Positions 1-8,252 of a stretch of DNA of 64,000 bases are shown piece after piece. This DNA comes from G965232465 sp965276005 (GTDB lineage Bacteria > Pseudomonadota > Alphaproteobacteria > JAQWUY01): assembly GCA_965276005.1 (NCBI GenBank), contig OZ254962.1, positions 558,001 through 622,000 of the forward strand. Direction: 5' to 3'. The notes beneath the pieces are model-generated. The model worked only from the letters and a program-made list of their open reading frames with translations, was not told the origin of the DNA and made no database searches. The translations under genes and the position numbers were made by a program. How positions within the stretch are numbered: position 1 is the first letter of the stretch; every line of letters starts with the position of its first letter.

Positions 1-624
1 CACTCGATCGAACACCACTACCGTATCATTGATCGAATAGCCGGCAATGGTTAAAATCGCCGCTACTGTTGGCAGCCCAAACTCTATCCCCATCACTGCT
101 ATAAACCCCATAGTAATCACCACATCGTGGATTAAAGCCACCAAAGCGGCAATACCGTATTGCCATTCGAACCTAAACCAAATATATACCATAATTGCCA
201 ACAGCGAATACAACACCGCTAGCCCCGCATCTTTTTTCAGCTCTTCGCCAATCACCGGGCCGACAAATTCTATGCGGCGAAATTCGGACACCAGATCGGC
301 AATCGCCTGTTTGATTAAATTCACCCCTTGCGTGTTGTCCACATTGTCGATATTTGCCCGCAGCAAGATAATATCCTCCGCCCCGAATTCTTGCAAAGAC
401 GCATCCACATTCGGCACCGCAGATATCGCCTTGCGCACATCGGCAATGTCGACGGTGTCGTTGAGTTTCACTTCCAGCAGCACACCGCCGCTAAAATCGA
501 TGCCATAGTTTATCCCCCGTGCAATAATTGTAGCCGCAGTAATTGTCAATAACAACACGGAAAATAGCAAAAACAGTTTGACTTTTGACATAAACGCAAA
601 GCGGGTATTTTGTAGCACTTGCAT
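1..624 (-). CDS. secF: SecF, protein translocase subunit (3' part cut by window edge)
   Basis: Inner-membrane subunit of the SecDF complex, which uses the proton gradient to help pull proteins through SecYEG. The first 208 codons are visible. An N-terminal membrane segment (KLFLLFSVLLL) is followed by the family motif INYGIDFSGG and then the second membrane segments (LAVLYSLLAIMVYIWFRF, INDTVVVFDR), as in SecF. The ATG lies 3 nt after the secD stop, so the two are translated together. The rest of the gene lies outside the window. Confidence 0.95.
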   Translation of the reverse strand, partial: MQVLQNTRFAFMSKVKLFLLFSVLLLTITAATIIARGINYGIDFSGGVLLEVKLNDTVDIADVRKAISAVPNVDASLQEFGAEDIILLRANIDNVDNTQGVNLIKQAIADLVSEFRRIEFVGPVIGEELKKDAGLAVLYSLLAIMVYIWFRFEWQYGIAALVALIHDVVITMGFIAVMGIEFGLPTVAAILTIAGYSINDTVVVFDRV

Positions 625-627
625 AAC

Positions 628-2154
628 TTAGAATCCTTTTGGTAAGGCGGTTGGATTTTTAAACACCACCCAGCGCAACAACAGCCAGCGGGTGATAATA
701 ATAGCCGAAAACATACTGGTTAAGATACCGATCGACAAAGTTACCGCAAAACCCTGCACAGGTCCGGTGCCAAAGGTAAACAAGATAAATCCAGCAATCA
801 AACCGGTAATATTGGCATCGACAATAGTTAAAAATGCGGTCTTAAAGCCCCGTTCCACCGATTGGGCGATTTTGCCGCCTTTGCTGACCTCTTCCCGGAT
901 GCGTTCAAAAATAAGCACATTGGCATCGACCGCCATACCGATGGTAAGAACAATGCCGGCAATTCCCGGCAAAGTCAAAGTCGCTTGCACCCCATCGAGC
1001 ACCGCCACGATTAACACCATATTTATCCCCAGTGCCATCGTTGCATACGCCCCAAACCGCCGATACATAAAGTTCATAAACACAATCACAAACACCAACC
1101 CCAGTACGGATGCCATCTTGCCTGAGGCGATACTGTCCGCCCCCAGCCCGGGACCGACTGTGCGTTCTTCGGCAATGGTTAGAGGCACCGGCAACGCCCC
1201 AGATCGCAACAACAACGCCAAATCGCCGGCGCTATCGATGGTAAAGTTGCCGGTAATCACCCCCGAACCGCCCAATATAGGCTCGTTCACATTGGGGGCA
1301 GAAATCAGCACCCCGTCCAACACAATGGCAATTTGTTTGCCCACATTACGGCTGGTTAAACTGCCGAATTTTCTTGCCCCTACCGTGTCGAAGCGAAATG
1401 ACACCACCGGTTGGTTTTGGCTGTATGTGGGTTGGGCATCGACCAAGTTTTCACCGCTGACATACACCCGTTTTTCTAGCACATACTGCACCCCGTCCGC
1501 ATCTTTGGCAACAAAGCGATTCGCCGGCAGGTTTGCAGATGGCGACCGACTGCTATCGACCAAGTGAAAAGTCATTTTTGCGGTTTTACCTAACAATTTC
1601 TTAATCGTATCGGGATTTTCGACACCGGGTAATTGCAACACGATACGGTTTTGTCCTTGCCGCTGGATAAGCGGTTCTTGCGTGCCGGAGCCATCGATAC
1701 GGCGGCGGATAATCTCGATGGTTTGTCCTATAATCTGCGTCATGCGTTCGGAAATGCCAGCTTCTGTCAAAGTATAGGATATGGTGGTGTTGCGTTTGAC
1801 CACATCCAAATTAGGTGCCAAATACTGGGTGGTCAATGCAGCTAAGGCGACATTGTCTGCGTCTCGAATATCCACTAACACCCTGTCCGCTTCGACAGCA
1901 ATCGAAGTATAGCGGATTTTTTGATTGCGAAGTTCTGCACGGACGCTGTCGGCTAACCCTTCGTAAAACATGTTTAGCACCGTTTGTTGTTCGATTTCTA
2001 ACAACAGGTGTGCCCCCCCTTGTAAATCCAGTCCCAATTTTAACGGTCGTAAAATATCGTGTTTTATCGGCACCACATTAGGGGCAGCAAACAGCACCCC
2101 TAAGCCGATGACAGATAAAACCAACAGGCGTTTCCACAACGGGTATAATGGCAT
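628..2154 (-). CDS. secD: SecD, protein translocase subunit
   Basis: Partner of SecF in the inner-membrane SecDF-YajC complex that assists Sec export. At 508 aa it is a normal length for the family. An N-terminal membrane anchor (residues about 8-25) is followed by LGLDLQGGAHLLLEIE near residue 40, a large periplasmic domain, and five C-terminal membrane segments including GMAVDANVLIFERIREE, the hallmark motif. The ATG sits 6 nt after the yajC stop with AAGGTAG just upstream. Part of the yajC-secD-secF operon. Confidence 0.97.
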   Translation of the reverse strand: MPLYPLWKRLLVLSVIGLGVLFAAPNVVPIKHDILRPLKLGLDLQGGAHLLLEIEQQTVLNMFYEGLADSVRAELRNQKIRYTSIAVEADRVLVDIRDADNVALAALTTQYLAPNLDVVKRNTTISYTLTEAGISERMTQIIGQTIEIIRRRIDGSGTQEPLIQRQGQNRIVLQLPGVENPDTIKKLLGKTAKMTFHLVDSSRSPSANLPANRFVAKDADGVQYVLEKRVYVSGENLVDAQPTYSQNQPVVSFRFDTVGARKFGSLTSRNVGKQIAIVLDGVLISAPNVNEPILGGSGVITGNFTIDSAGDLALLLRSGALPVPLTIAEERTVGPGLGADSIASGKMASVLGLVFVIVFMNFMYRRFGAYATMALGINMVLIVAVLDGVQATLTLPGIAGIVLTIGMAVDANVLIFERIREEVSKGGKIAQSVERGFKTAFLTIVDANITGLIAGFILFTFGTGPVQGFAVTLSIGILTSMFSAIIITRWLLLRWVVFKNPTALPKGF

Positions 2155-2160
2155 GGCATG

Positions 2161-2538
2161 CTACCTTTTTTTTATATCGGTGGCGGCGGCGGGGGCGGCG
2201 GGGGCGGTGGGGTTTGCCGGTACATCCATGACCGTTGCCCGCAACACGGTAATAACCACGCCATTGGCGATTTCCACTTGCAATTCGGTGTCGCTGGCTT
2301 TTTTGACTTTGCCTTTGATACCGCCGCCGGTGATAATGGTGTTGCCTTTGCCGATGGCTTTTAATTTGTTTTGGTGGTCTTTTTGGCGTTTTTGCTGTGG
2401 ACGGATAAGCAAAAAGTAAAAAATGGCAAAAATCAAAATCAAGGGCAGAAACTGTGCCAATGCCTGTCCGCCCGTATTGGCAAACGCCGTACTTGCGGTG
2501 CCAAGTGCTATTAGAGATACCCATATATTTTTAAACAT
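2161..2538 (-). CDS. yajC: YajC, Sec translocase accessory subunit
   Basis: Small single-span membrane protein associated with SecDF. The 125 residues include an unusual N-terminal segment, then the family core FAIFYFLLIRPQQKRQKDHQ (about residues 39-58) and GGGIKGKVKKA, where the usual text is TxGGixGkV. The tail is Ala/Pro-rich. SD AAGGA lies 10 nt before the ATG. The start region and promoter of this gene are duplicated in tandem upstream (2523-2697), so a decoy copy of its first six codons sits before it. Confidence 0.95.
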   Translation of the reverse strand: MFKNIWVSLIALGTASTAFANTGGQALAQFLPLILIFAIFYFLLIRPQQKRQKDHQNKLKAIGKGNTIITGGGIKGKVKKASDTELQVEIANGVVITVLRATVMDVPANPTAPAAPAAATDIKKR

Positions 2539-2697
2539 TTTTATTCGATCCTTGTTGTTAAGTTATACAGTTGTTAAGTTACATACCAACGGGACAGTAT
2601 ACCACTATGCCATATATTTTTAAACATATTCATTACGATCCTTGTTGTTAAGTTACATACCAATGGGGCAGTATACCACTATGCCATATTTTTTCAA
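2523..2697 (-). repeat. Tandem duplication of the yajC promoter/start region
   Basis: Two copies, about 2523-2612 and 2613-2690, share the start codon and first codons of yajC (ATG TTT AAA AAT ATA TGG), the SD AAGGATCG and a -10 box TATACT (minus strand, 2596-2601 and 2670-2675). The outer copy has -35 TTGAAA at 2692-2697 with a 16-bp spacer; the inner copy has TTTAAA with a 17-bp spacer. The inner copy carries a 16-bp internal duplication. The outer copy reads as a 17-codon decoy peptide (MFKNIWHSGILSRWYVT). Both copies lie between the nlpD-like stop and the true yajC start. Confidence 0.85.
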
Positions 2698-2701
2698 TAG
2701 C

Positions 2702-3538
2702 TTAGCGTAAATATTTATTTGGGTCTAACGGCTGTTGGTTTAACCGTAATTGAAAATGCAGTTGCGGACGGTCTACAGCCCCTGTTGTGCCAACGGTGCC
2801 AAGCGATTGTCCTTGTTTTACCGTACTGCCTTGTGTGACGGAAATGGTATCGAGATGGGCGTACACGGTTACAAATCCTTTGGCATGGGATACCAAAATC
2901 ATGTTGCCATAGCCACTGATAGCGTTCCCCGTGTATACCACCCGCCCACTGTCGGCGGATTGTACTTTATCGCCCAGTTTCGCCGAAATGTTAATGCCTT
3001 CGTGTTGCACACCGTCTTTATAAGTGCCAAATTTTTGTATTTGTAATCCTTTGACGGGGGTGATGAACTGTCCTGTGCTAACGATTTTAAGGCTGTTGCT
3101 TGCGGGGGGGCTACTGGCTTGTTCGCCTATGACCAGCCGCTGATTGGGATAAATCGTATTCGAAGTTAAGCCATTTTGTCGCTTAATCGCCTGTACGGTG
3201 GTGTTGTACTTTTTGGCAATTTTCGCCAAAAAATCGCCTTTTTGCACGATGTATATGTACGGCTTGTCCGTCCGTTTGGGCGGTACGGCTGCTGTGCTAG
3301 GCAGGACAATTTTTTGTCCCACTTTTAAAAACGGGGTTTTTAAACCGTTTAATTGCACAATAGCATTTTGATCGACTCCAAAGCGGTTTGATATACTGTA
3401 TAGCGTATCCCCCGCTTGCACCACATACACAGTATTCGGGGCAGCGGGCGGGGTCTGCGGTGCACAGGCGGACAACACCCATGTACACACCGCCGCCATA
3501 CACAGCCGTTGTATATATGTAAATTTAAGGCTTGCCAA
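2702..3538 (-). CDS. nlpD: NlpD-like lipoprotein: two LysM domains and degenerate M23 domain
   Basis: Probable outer-membrane lipoprotein that binds peptidoglycan. A lipobox LSAC follows a signal sequence (Cys at residue 25 from the chosen start). Two LysM domains follow (YVVQAGDTLYSISNRFG near 39, YIVQKGDFLAKIAKKYN near 95), then a LytM/M23 domain (HEGIN, VYAHL, LHFQLR). Catalytic M23 enzymes have HxxxD and HxH; here the Asp is Asn (HEGIN) and the first His of HxH is Gln (QLH). It is therefore probably an amidase activator like NlpD/EnvC, not an enzyme. The start is TTG at 3538, overlapping serS by 14 nt, with GGGGGG 11 nt upstream; ATG at 3499 is an alternative. Confidence 0.85.
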   Translation of the reverse strand: MASLKFTYIQRLCMAAVCTWVLSACAPQTPPAAPNTVYVVQAGDTLYSISNRFGVDQNAIVQLNGLKTPFLKVGQKIVLPSTAAVPPKRTDKPYIYIVQKGDFLAKIAKKYNTTVQAIKRQNGLTSNTIYPNQRLVIGEQASSPPASNSLKIVSTGQFITPVKGLQIQKFGTYKDGVQHEGINISAKLGDKVQSADSGRVVYTGNAISGYGNMILVSHAKGFVTVYAHLDTISVTQGSTVKQGQSLGTVGTTGAVDRPQLHFQLRLNQQPLDPNKYLR

Positions 3539-4805
3539 TGACTTCGATGCCCCCCATGTAAGGTCTTAGGACTTCGGGTACGGTAATCGTGCCGTCCGCA
3601 TTTTGATAATTTTCCATCACTGCAATCAGCGACCGCCCGGTTGCCAATCCAGATCCGTTTAAAGTGTGTACAAACTCTGTGCCTTTTTGCCCTTTGCGGC
3701 GAAACCTGCCGTTCATACGGCGGGCTTGAAAATCGCCGCAGGTGGAACAAGACGAAATTTCCCGATAGGTATTCTGTCCCGGTAGCCATGCCTCAATATC
3801 GTAAGTACGGCGGGAAGAAAATCCCGTATCGCCACTGCAGAGTTTAACCACACGGTAGGGAATATCTAATTTTTTCAACACGGTTTCAGCACAGCTGAGC
3901 ATGTATTGCAGCTCCGCATCGGACTGTTCTGGTGTGGTAATCGACACCATCTCGACCTTGTAAAATTGGTGTTGCCTTAACATCCCTCGAGTGTCCCGCC
4001 CCGCAGCACCTGCCTCAGACCTAAAACACAACGACCATGCGGTTAAACGATTGGGCAATAGGGATTCGTCGACAATGGTTTCAAACGCATAATTGGTCAG
4101 GGGAATTTCCGATGTGGAAATCAGATAATGATCGCCGGTGGTGCGAAATGCCTCTGTGGCAAATTTAGGCAGCTGCCCGGTGCCATACATAGCCTCCTCT
4201 TTAACCAGTACGGGAATTTGATATTCTGTGTACCCATGCTGTCGAGTGTGTAGGTCGATCATAAAATTGCCCAATGCCCGCTCGAGTCGTGCCAAATCCC
4301 CATTTAAAGTAACAAAGCGGGAGCCGGATATTTTCGCCGCATATTCAAAATCCATCCCCCCCAAATTTTCGCCCAATTCCCAGTGCTGTTTCGGGGTATA
4401 GTCAAACTGAGGTATGTCCCCCACCGTATACATCAGGGCGTTGTCGTCTTCATCAGTGCCATCGGGCACATCGTCATATACCAAATTGGGCAATTCAGAT
4501 AATACCTGTTGCAATTGGTCAGCAATGCCCCGTTGTTTATTTTCTAGGTCTGACAACGCTTGTTTCATTGCCGATACTTCGTCCATAAGGGTTTGGGCTG
4601 CATCGTGTTTGCCTGCGGATTTTAACACGCCGATGTGTTTCGACTTGTTGTTGCGGGTGGCTTGTAATGCCTGCATGTCTGTTTGTACCTTGCGGCGGTC
4701 TGCGTCCAGTGCCAAAATATGTGCCGATTGTGGCACCAATCCCCGCCGTTTCATACCCGTATCAAAAGCCTCTGGGTGTTGCCGAATAAATTTTAAATCG
4801 TGCAT
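3525..4805 (-). CDS. serS: Seryl-tRNA synthetase
   Basis: Class II aminoacyl-tRNA synthetase charging tRNA-Ser, 426 aa. An N-terminal coiled-coil arm (about residues 30-105, ending QRGIADQLQQVLSELPNL) precedes the catalytic core: motif 2 FRSEAGAAGRDTRGMLRQHQF and motif 3 near the end (NGSGLATGRSLIAVMENYQ). ATG at 4805 is 9 nt after AAGGA and matches the family N-terminus (MHDLKFIRQHPEAF); ATG at 4811, overlapping the tatC stop as TAATG, is possible. Most alphaproteobacteria have surE and pcm between serS and the M23 gene; both are absent here. Confidence 0.97.
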   Translation of the reverse strand: MHDLKFIRQHPEAFDTGMKRRGLVPQSAHILALDADRRKVQTDMQALQATRNNKSKHIGVLKSAGKHDAAQTLMDEVSAMKQALSDLENKQRGIADQLQQVLSELPNLVYDDVPDGTDEDDNALMYTVGDIPQFDYTPKQHWELGENLGGMDFEYAAKISGSRFVTLNGDLARLERALGNFMIDLHTRQHGYTEYQIPVLVKEEAMYGTGQLPKFATEAFRTTGDHYLISTSEIPLTNYAFETIVDESLLPNRLTAWSLCFRSEAGAAGRDTRGMLRQHQFYKVEMVSITTPEQSDAELQYMLSCAETVLKKLDIPYRVVKLCSGDTGFSSRRTYDIEAWLPGQNTYREISSCSTCGDFQARRMNGRFRRKGQKGTEFVHTLNGSGLATGRSLIAVMENYQNADGTITVPEVLRPYMGGIEVIGKP

Positions 4806-4810
4806 AAACA

Positions 4811-5584
4811 TTATTCCTTGTCGGTTGCGGTTACATCTGTGGGGTTTTGCGATTTTAAAAACAATGACATCATAATAGACACTTCGTACAGAATAATCAA
4901 GGGAATTGCTAGCCCGAATTGTGATAAGGGATCGGGCGGTGTTAAAATTGCCGCTGCGATAAACGCAAACAGTATAGCATATCGCCGTTTCGATCGCAAC
5001 CAAGCGGTGTCGATAATGCCCGCCTGTACCAACAACAACAACAATACGGGCAATTCAAACGCAAAGCCAAAAGCAAAAATCAACCGCATCACCAACGACA
5101 AGTATTCGTCTACTTTTGATTCCAGTTCCACCGCCAGTACGCTACTGGTACCGACCTGTTCGAAACCCAAGAAAAACCCCCATGCAATGGGCAGCACAGC
5201 ATAGTATACAAACGCCGCCCCAAGTGCAAACAACACAGGCGTCATCACCAAAAATGGTAAAAATATCTTGCGTTCGTTTTTGTATAAAGCGGGGGCAATA
5301 AACATCCATATCTGCATCAATAACACTGGAAACATCACCATAAATGAGGCAAAAAATGCCAGTTTAATATTGGTAAAAAATTTTTCTGCTAACCCCGTAT
5401 AAATTAACCGCCTGCCCTCCGTATCGCCAAACACCTGTAGCAACGGATGGGTCAAAAAATTAAAAATATCATTGGCAAAATAAAAGCTGACAAAAAAGCC
5501 CAATAACAACGCCGCAAAGCTGTACAACAAACGGCGGCGTAGTTCATACAAGTGTTCGAGTATACTATGCTGTTGTGCGTCCAT
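4811..5584 (-). CDS. tatC: TatC, twin-arginine translocase receptor subunit
   Basis: Multispanning inner-membrane protein that, with TatB, recognises twin-arginine signal peptides. It has 257 aa with six hydrophobic segments. The N-terminal HLYELRRRLLYSFAALL motif (HLxELRxRL) and FxFGFAFELPV near residue 190 are typical. The stop overlaps the serS region (TAATG), and tatB ends 3 nt upstream, so tatABC-serS is one operon. Confidence 0.97.
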   Translation of the reverse strand: MDAQQHSILEHLYELRRRLLYSFAALLLGFFVSFYFANDIFNFLTHPLLQVFGDTEGRRLIYTGLAEKFFTNIKLAFFASFMVMFPVLLMQIWMFIAPALYKNERKIFLPFLVMTPVLFALGAAFVYYAVLPIAWGFFLGFEQVGTSSVLAVELESKVDEYLSLVMRLIFAFGFAFELPVLLLLLVQAGIIDTAWLRSKRRYAILFAFIAAAILTPPDPLSQFGLAIPLIILYEVSIMMSLFLKSQNPTDVTATDKE

Positions 5585-5587
5585 GTC

Positions 5588-6010
5588 TCAGACCGTTTTT
5601 GTATCTGGTTTAGACATTTTTTTTGCCTTATTCTTTTTGGCGTTGGCTTTTTTCGGTTTCGCTGTACTTTTCGCCGGTTTTGCGTTTACGACACTGTCCG
5701 CAAGGGGGGAGTCCGGTTCCGCCTCCCAATCCATTTCCCACTGTTTGCGAATAGCGTCCATGTCGGCTTTCGCATCACTCATATTTTGGTTTAAAGACTC
5801 CTTTTCGGCGGTTAAGGTCTTACGCATATCGTCCAAATCGTCCATATCGGCAACTTCCATCACCGATTTTTGAAAATCCGCTGCGTACGCCCTTGCCTTG
5901 CGCACACCGCCAGACACCGTCCGTATCACCCGTGGTATTTCCTTAGGACCAACAACAACGATTGTTACCACAGAAATAATTAAAAATTCGCTCCACCCCA
6001 AATCAAACAT
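5588..6010 (-). CDS. tatB: TatB, twin-arginine translocase subunit
   Basis: 140 aa: one N-terminal membrane helix (FLIISVVTIVVVGPKEIPRV, with the conserved Gly-Pro hinge GPKEIP), an amphipathic helix, then a long acidic coiled region and a Lys/Ala/Pro-rich tail (AKPKKANAKKNKAKKM). The order tatA-tatB-tatC and the GPKEIP hinge identify it as TatB rather than TatA. Confidence 0.95.
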   Translation of the reverse strand: MFDLGWSEFLIISVVTIVVVGPKEIPRVIRTVSGGVRKARAYAADFQKSVMEVADMDDLDDMRKTLTAEKESLNQNMSDAKADMDAIRKQWEMDWEAEPDSPLADSVVNAKPAKSTAKPKKANAKKNKAKKMSKPDTKTV

Positions 6011-6028
6011 TTTTACTGGTCAAATTTT

Positions 6029-6235
6029 TTATTCTTTGTCCGATTTTGCCTGAGATTTACTTGCGTTGGCATCTTTTGCTTCGATGTTTTTACCATCGTC
6101 TTTGACATTCTTTTTGAATTCTTTTAATCCCTTGCCAAAATCCCCCATAATGCGGGACAACTTGCCACCGCCGCCAAACAACACCACAACAATTACCGCA
6201 ACAATCACCCATTGCCAAAATCCAAAAGTTCCCAT
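6029..6235 (-). CDS. tatA: TatA, pore-forming twin-arginine translocase subunit
   Basis: 68 aa with one membrane helix (WVIVAVIVVVLFGGGGKLS) followed by the amphipathic helix IMGDFGKGLKEFKK and a charged tail. FG.GK after the membrane helix is the TatA signature. It is the first gene of tatABC-serS; a 97-nt gap separates it from lolD, so it may have its own promoter there, though I could not pick one with confidence. Confidence 0.95.
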   Translation of the reverse strand: MGTFGFWQWVIVAVIVVVLFGGGGKLSRIMGDFGKGLKEFKKNVKDDGKNIEAKDANASKSQAKSDKE

Positions 6236-6332
6236 GTGTACGCTCCTTCATATTTGCATGCCAAAAAATATATATCCGTAACCCTTCAGTACCATATTAT
6301 ACAAAATAATACAATCTGTTTTTACAGACAGT

Positions 6333-7001
6333 TTAATACGATATGACTTGTTTGTCTTTTATGGTGTATATTTTATCTGCGGTTTTGGCAAGGTGCATAT
6401 CGTGGGTTACACATAACATTGCCGTATTGTAAGTGCGGACGGTGTCCAGCAACACAGACCAAACGGTTTGCGAATTGTCGTCGTCCAGATTGCCTGTGGG
6501 TTCGTCCGCAAGGATGATACTGGGGGTGCCTGCCAAACATCGGGCAATGGCGACCCGTTGGGCTTGTCCGCCGGATAAGGTGTTGGTTTTGGACCGTATT
6601 TTGTCCTCCAACCCTACGACACACAGCAATGTTACCGCTTGTTCATAAGCGGATTTTTTCGACACCCCTTGCAACCACAACGGATATGCCACATTTTCCC
6701 ATACATTAAATTCCGATAACAAATTGTGAAATTGATAGACAACGCCAATCTTTTCCCGTCTTATCTGTGTGCGGATGCGGTCATTAGCGGTGTTGGTGTC
6801 GGTGTTATCGATAATCACCTGCCCCGAATCTATGCTGTCCAGCAACCCGGCACAGTGTAATACAGTGCTTTTGCCACAACCACTGGCACCGACCATAGCA
6901 ACAATTTCCCCTTGCCGTACAGTAAAATCCACCCCGTCTAAAATCAAGCTGTCATCGCCATAAGATTTGACCACCTTGTTAAATTGCAACACTTTATTCA
7001 T
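6333..7001 (-). CDS. lolD: LolD, lipoprotein-releasing ABC transporter ATPase
   Basis: Cytoplasmic ATPase of the LolCDE complex that extracts outer-membrane lipoproteins from the inner membrane. Walker A GASGCGKST (about residue 37), Q-loop VVYQFHNLLSEF, signature LSGGQAQR and Walker B ILADEPTGNLD are all present; FHNLL is typical of LolD/MacB-type ATPases. 222 aa. It overlaps the preceding lolC/E gene by 8 nt. Confidence 0.95.
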   Translation of the reverse strand: MNKVLQFNKVVKSYGDDSLILDGVDFTVRQGEIVAMVGASGCGKSTVLHCAGLLDSIDSGQVIIDNTDTNTANDRIRTQIRREKIGVVYQFHNLLSEFNVWENVAYPLWLQGVSKKSAYEQAVTLLCVVGLEDKIRSKTNTLSGGQAQRVAIARCLAGTPSIILADEPTGNLDDDNSQTVWSVLLDTVRTYNTAMLCVTHDMHLAKTADKIYTIKDKQVISY

Positions 7002-8229
7002 TTTTTAAGCCCTCTACCGCTGACATTCTGCCCGCCCTAATAGCGGGGTACAAGGCACTGATTAAGGACAACACAACGGTAAATATAGCAATATTAACAA
7101 TACTGTTTACATCAAACAACACCGGGATCGTTTTTAATTGGTATACTTCTGGGTTAAAAATTTCTATGCCGATGACGGTTTTAAAAAATATCCGCACCGC
7201 TTCTAGGTTCGTACCAATAAAAATCCCCAAGCCAATACCACACAAGGTGCCAAGCACACCGATACTGGATCCGACAATAAAAAATACCCGTATAATACTG
7301 CCCCGGGTCGCCCCCATAGTGCGTAAGATAGCAATCGATTTTTTGCGTTCTTTGACCAGCATAATTTGCCCCGTCAACACATTAAAAGTCGCCACCAATA
7401 GCATCACCGCCAAAATAATAAACATGGTGTTGCGTTCGACTTCTAAGGCTTGGAAAAACGATGTATTGACATTTGCCCACGCCTGCATAGAAATAACACT
7501 GTACTTGTGGCGATTCGCCCCGACAAAGTCGAGGGCGTCATCCGCATCGGTTAAAGTAACCTCGATGGCTGTGTCGCCCACCTGTGCCGACAAGTCCCGC
7601 AGTTCCGTTTTGGGCATAAGCACCGTGCCACTGTCATACATATACATCCCCACATTAAAAGTGCCAATCACCGTATACGGTATGACATTTTGCCCCAACC
7701 CCAAAAAATCATCGGACACCGGTACCATAATATCGACCACTTCGCCGTTGCGAATACCATAGTTACGGGCAAGGGTTGCCCCTAGTATAATGCCTTCGCC
7801 CTGTTCGAATCGCTTAATAGTTTCGGAGGCAATGGCATTTTTTAAGATGGGACGGTTGACCAAATCGCTGTTGGCAATGCCCTTGATGGCAATACCTTTT
7901 ACCGCTGTGTCGTGCATCAGCACCCCTTGAGCATTGACAACAGCCGTTGCCGATAGCACTTGTGGATCCATATTTAATTGTGCCACCAGCCGATCGCCAT
8001 TGTCGATAGGCTGGGAAAAGTTGCTCAGGGTTACATGCCCGGTGATACCCAGTACCTTTTGTAACAACTCTTGGCGAAAGCCCCCCATAACCGCCATGAC
8101 CAGCACCAATGCGGCAACCCCAAGCGTGATACCCAACAGGGCAAACGCACTGACCAGCGATACAAACGCATCCTTGCGGGGCGATCGCACATAACGCCAT
8201 GCGGTTATCCATTCATACTTATTTATCAT
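6994..8229 (-). CDS. lolC: LolC/LolE-type lipoprotein-releasing permease
   Basis: Inner-membrane permease of the Lol export system, 411 aa. One membrane helix follows the N-terminal FVSLVSAFALLGITLGVAALVLVMAVM (residues 22-48), then a large periplasmic domain, then three C-terminal helices (TMFIILAVMLLVATFNV, VFFIVGSSIGVLGTLCGIGLG, FTVVLSLISALYPAIRA). NVLTGQIMLVKER and the closing LYPAIRAGRMSAVEGLKNE are family motifs. Only one such permease is present, as in alphaproteobacteria, where a single LolF/CE type pairs with LolD. It lies 23 nt after proS. Confidence 0.93.
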   Translation of the reverse strand: MINKYEWITAWRYVRSPRKDAFVSLVSAFALLGITLGVAALVLVMAVMGGFRQELLQKVLGITGHVTLSNFSQPIDNGDRLVAQLNMDPQVLSATAVVNAQGVLMHDTAVKGIAIKGIANSDLVNRPILKNAIASETIKRFEQGEGIILGATLARNYGIRNGEVVDIMVPVSDDFLGLGQNVIPYTVIGTFNVGMYMYDSGTVLMPKTELRDLSAQVGDTAIEVTLTDADDALDFVGANRHKYSVISMQAWANVNTSFFQALEVERNTMFIILAVMLLVATFNVLTGQIMLVKERKKSIAILRTMGATRGSIIRVFFIVGSSIGVLGTLCGIGLGIFIGTNLEAVRIFFKTVIGIEIFNPEVYQLKTIPVLFDVNSIVNIAIFTVVLSLISALYPAIRAGRMSAVEGLKNE

Positions 8230-8252
8230 AGAGTTATAACTATCACATTAAA

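Noticed and set aside
692..1567. A 291-aa plus-strand frame opposite secD
   Set aside because: It is the antisense shadow of secD with no start signals or recognisable domains.
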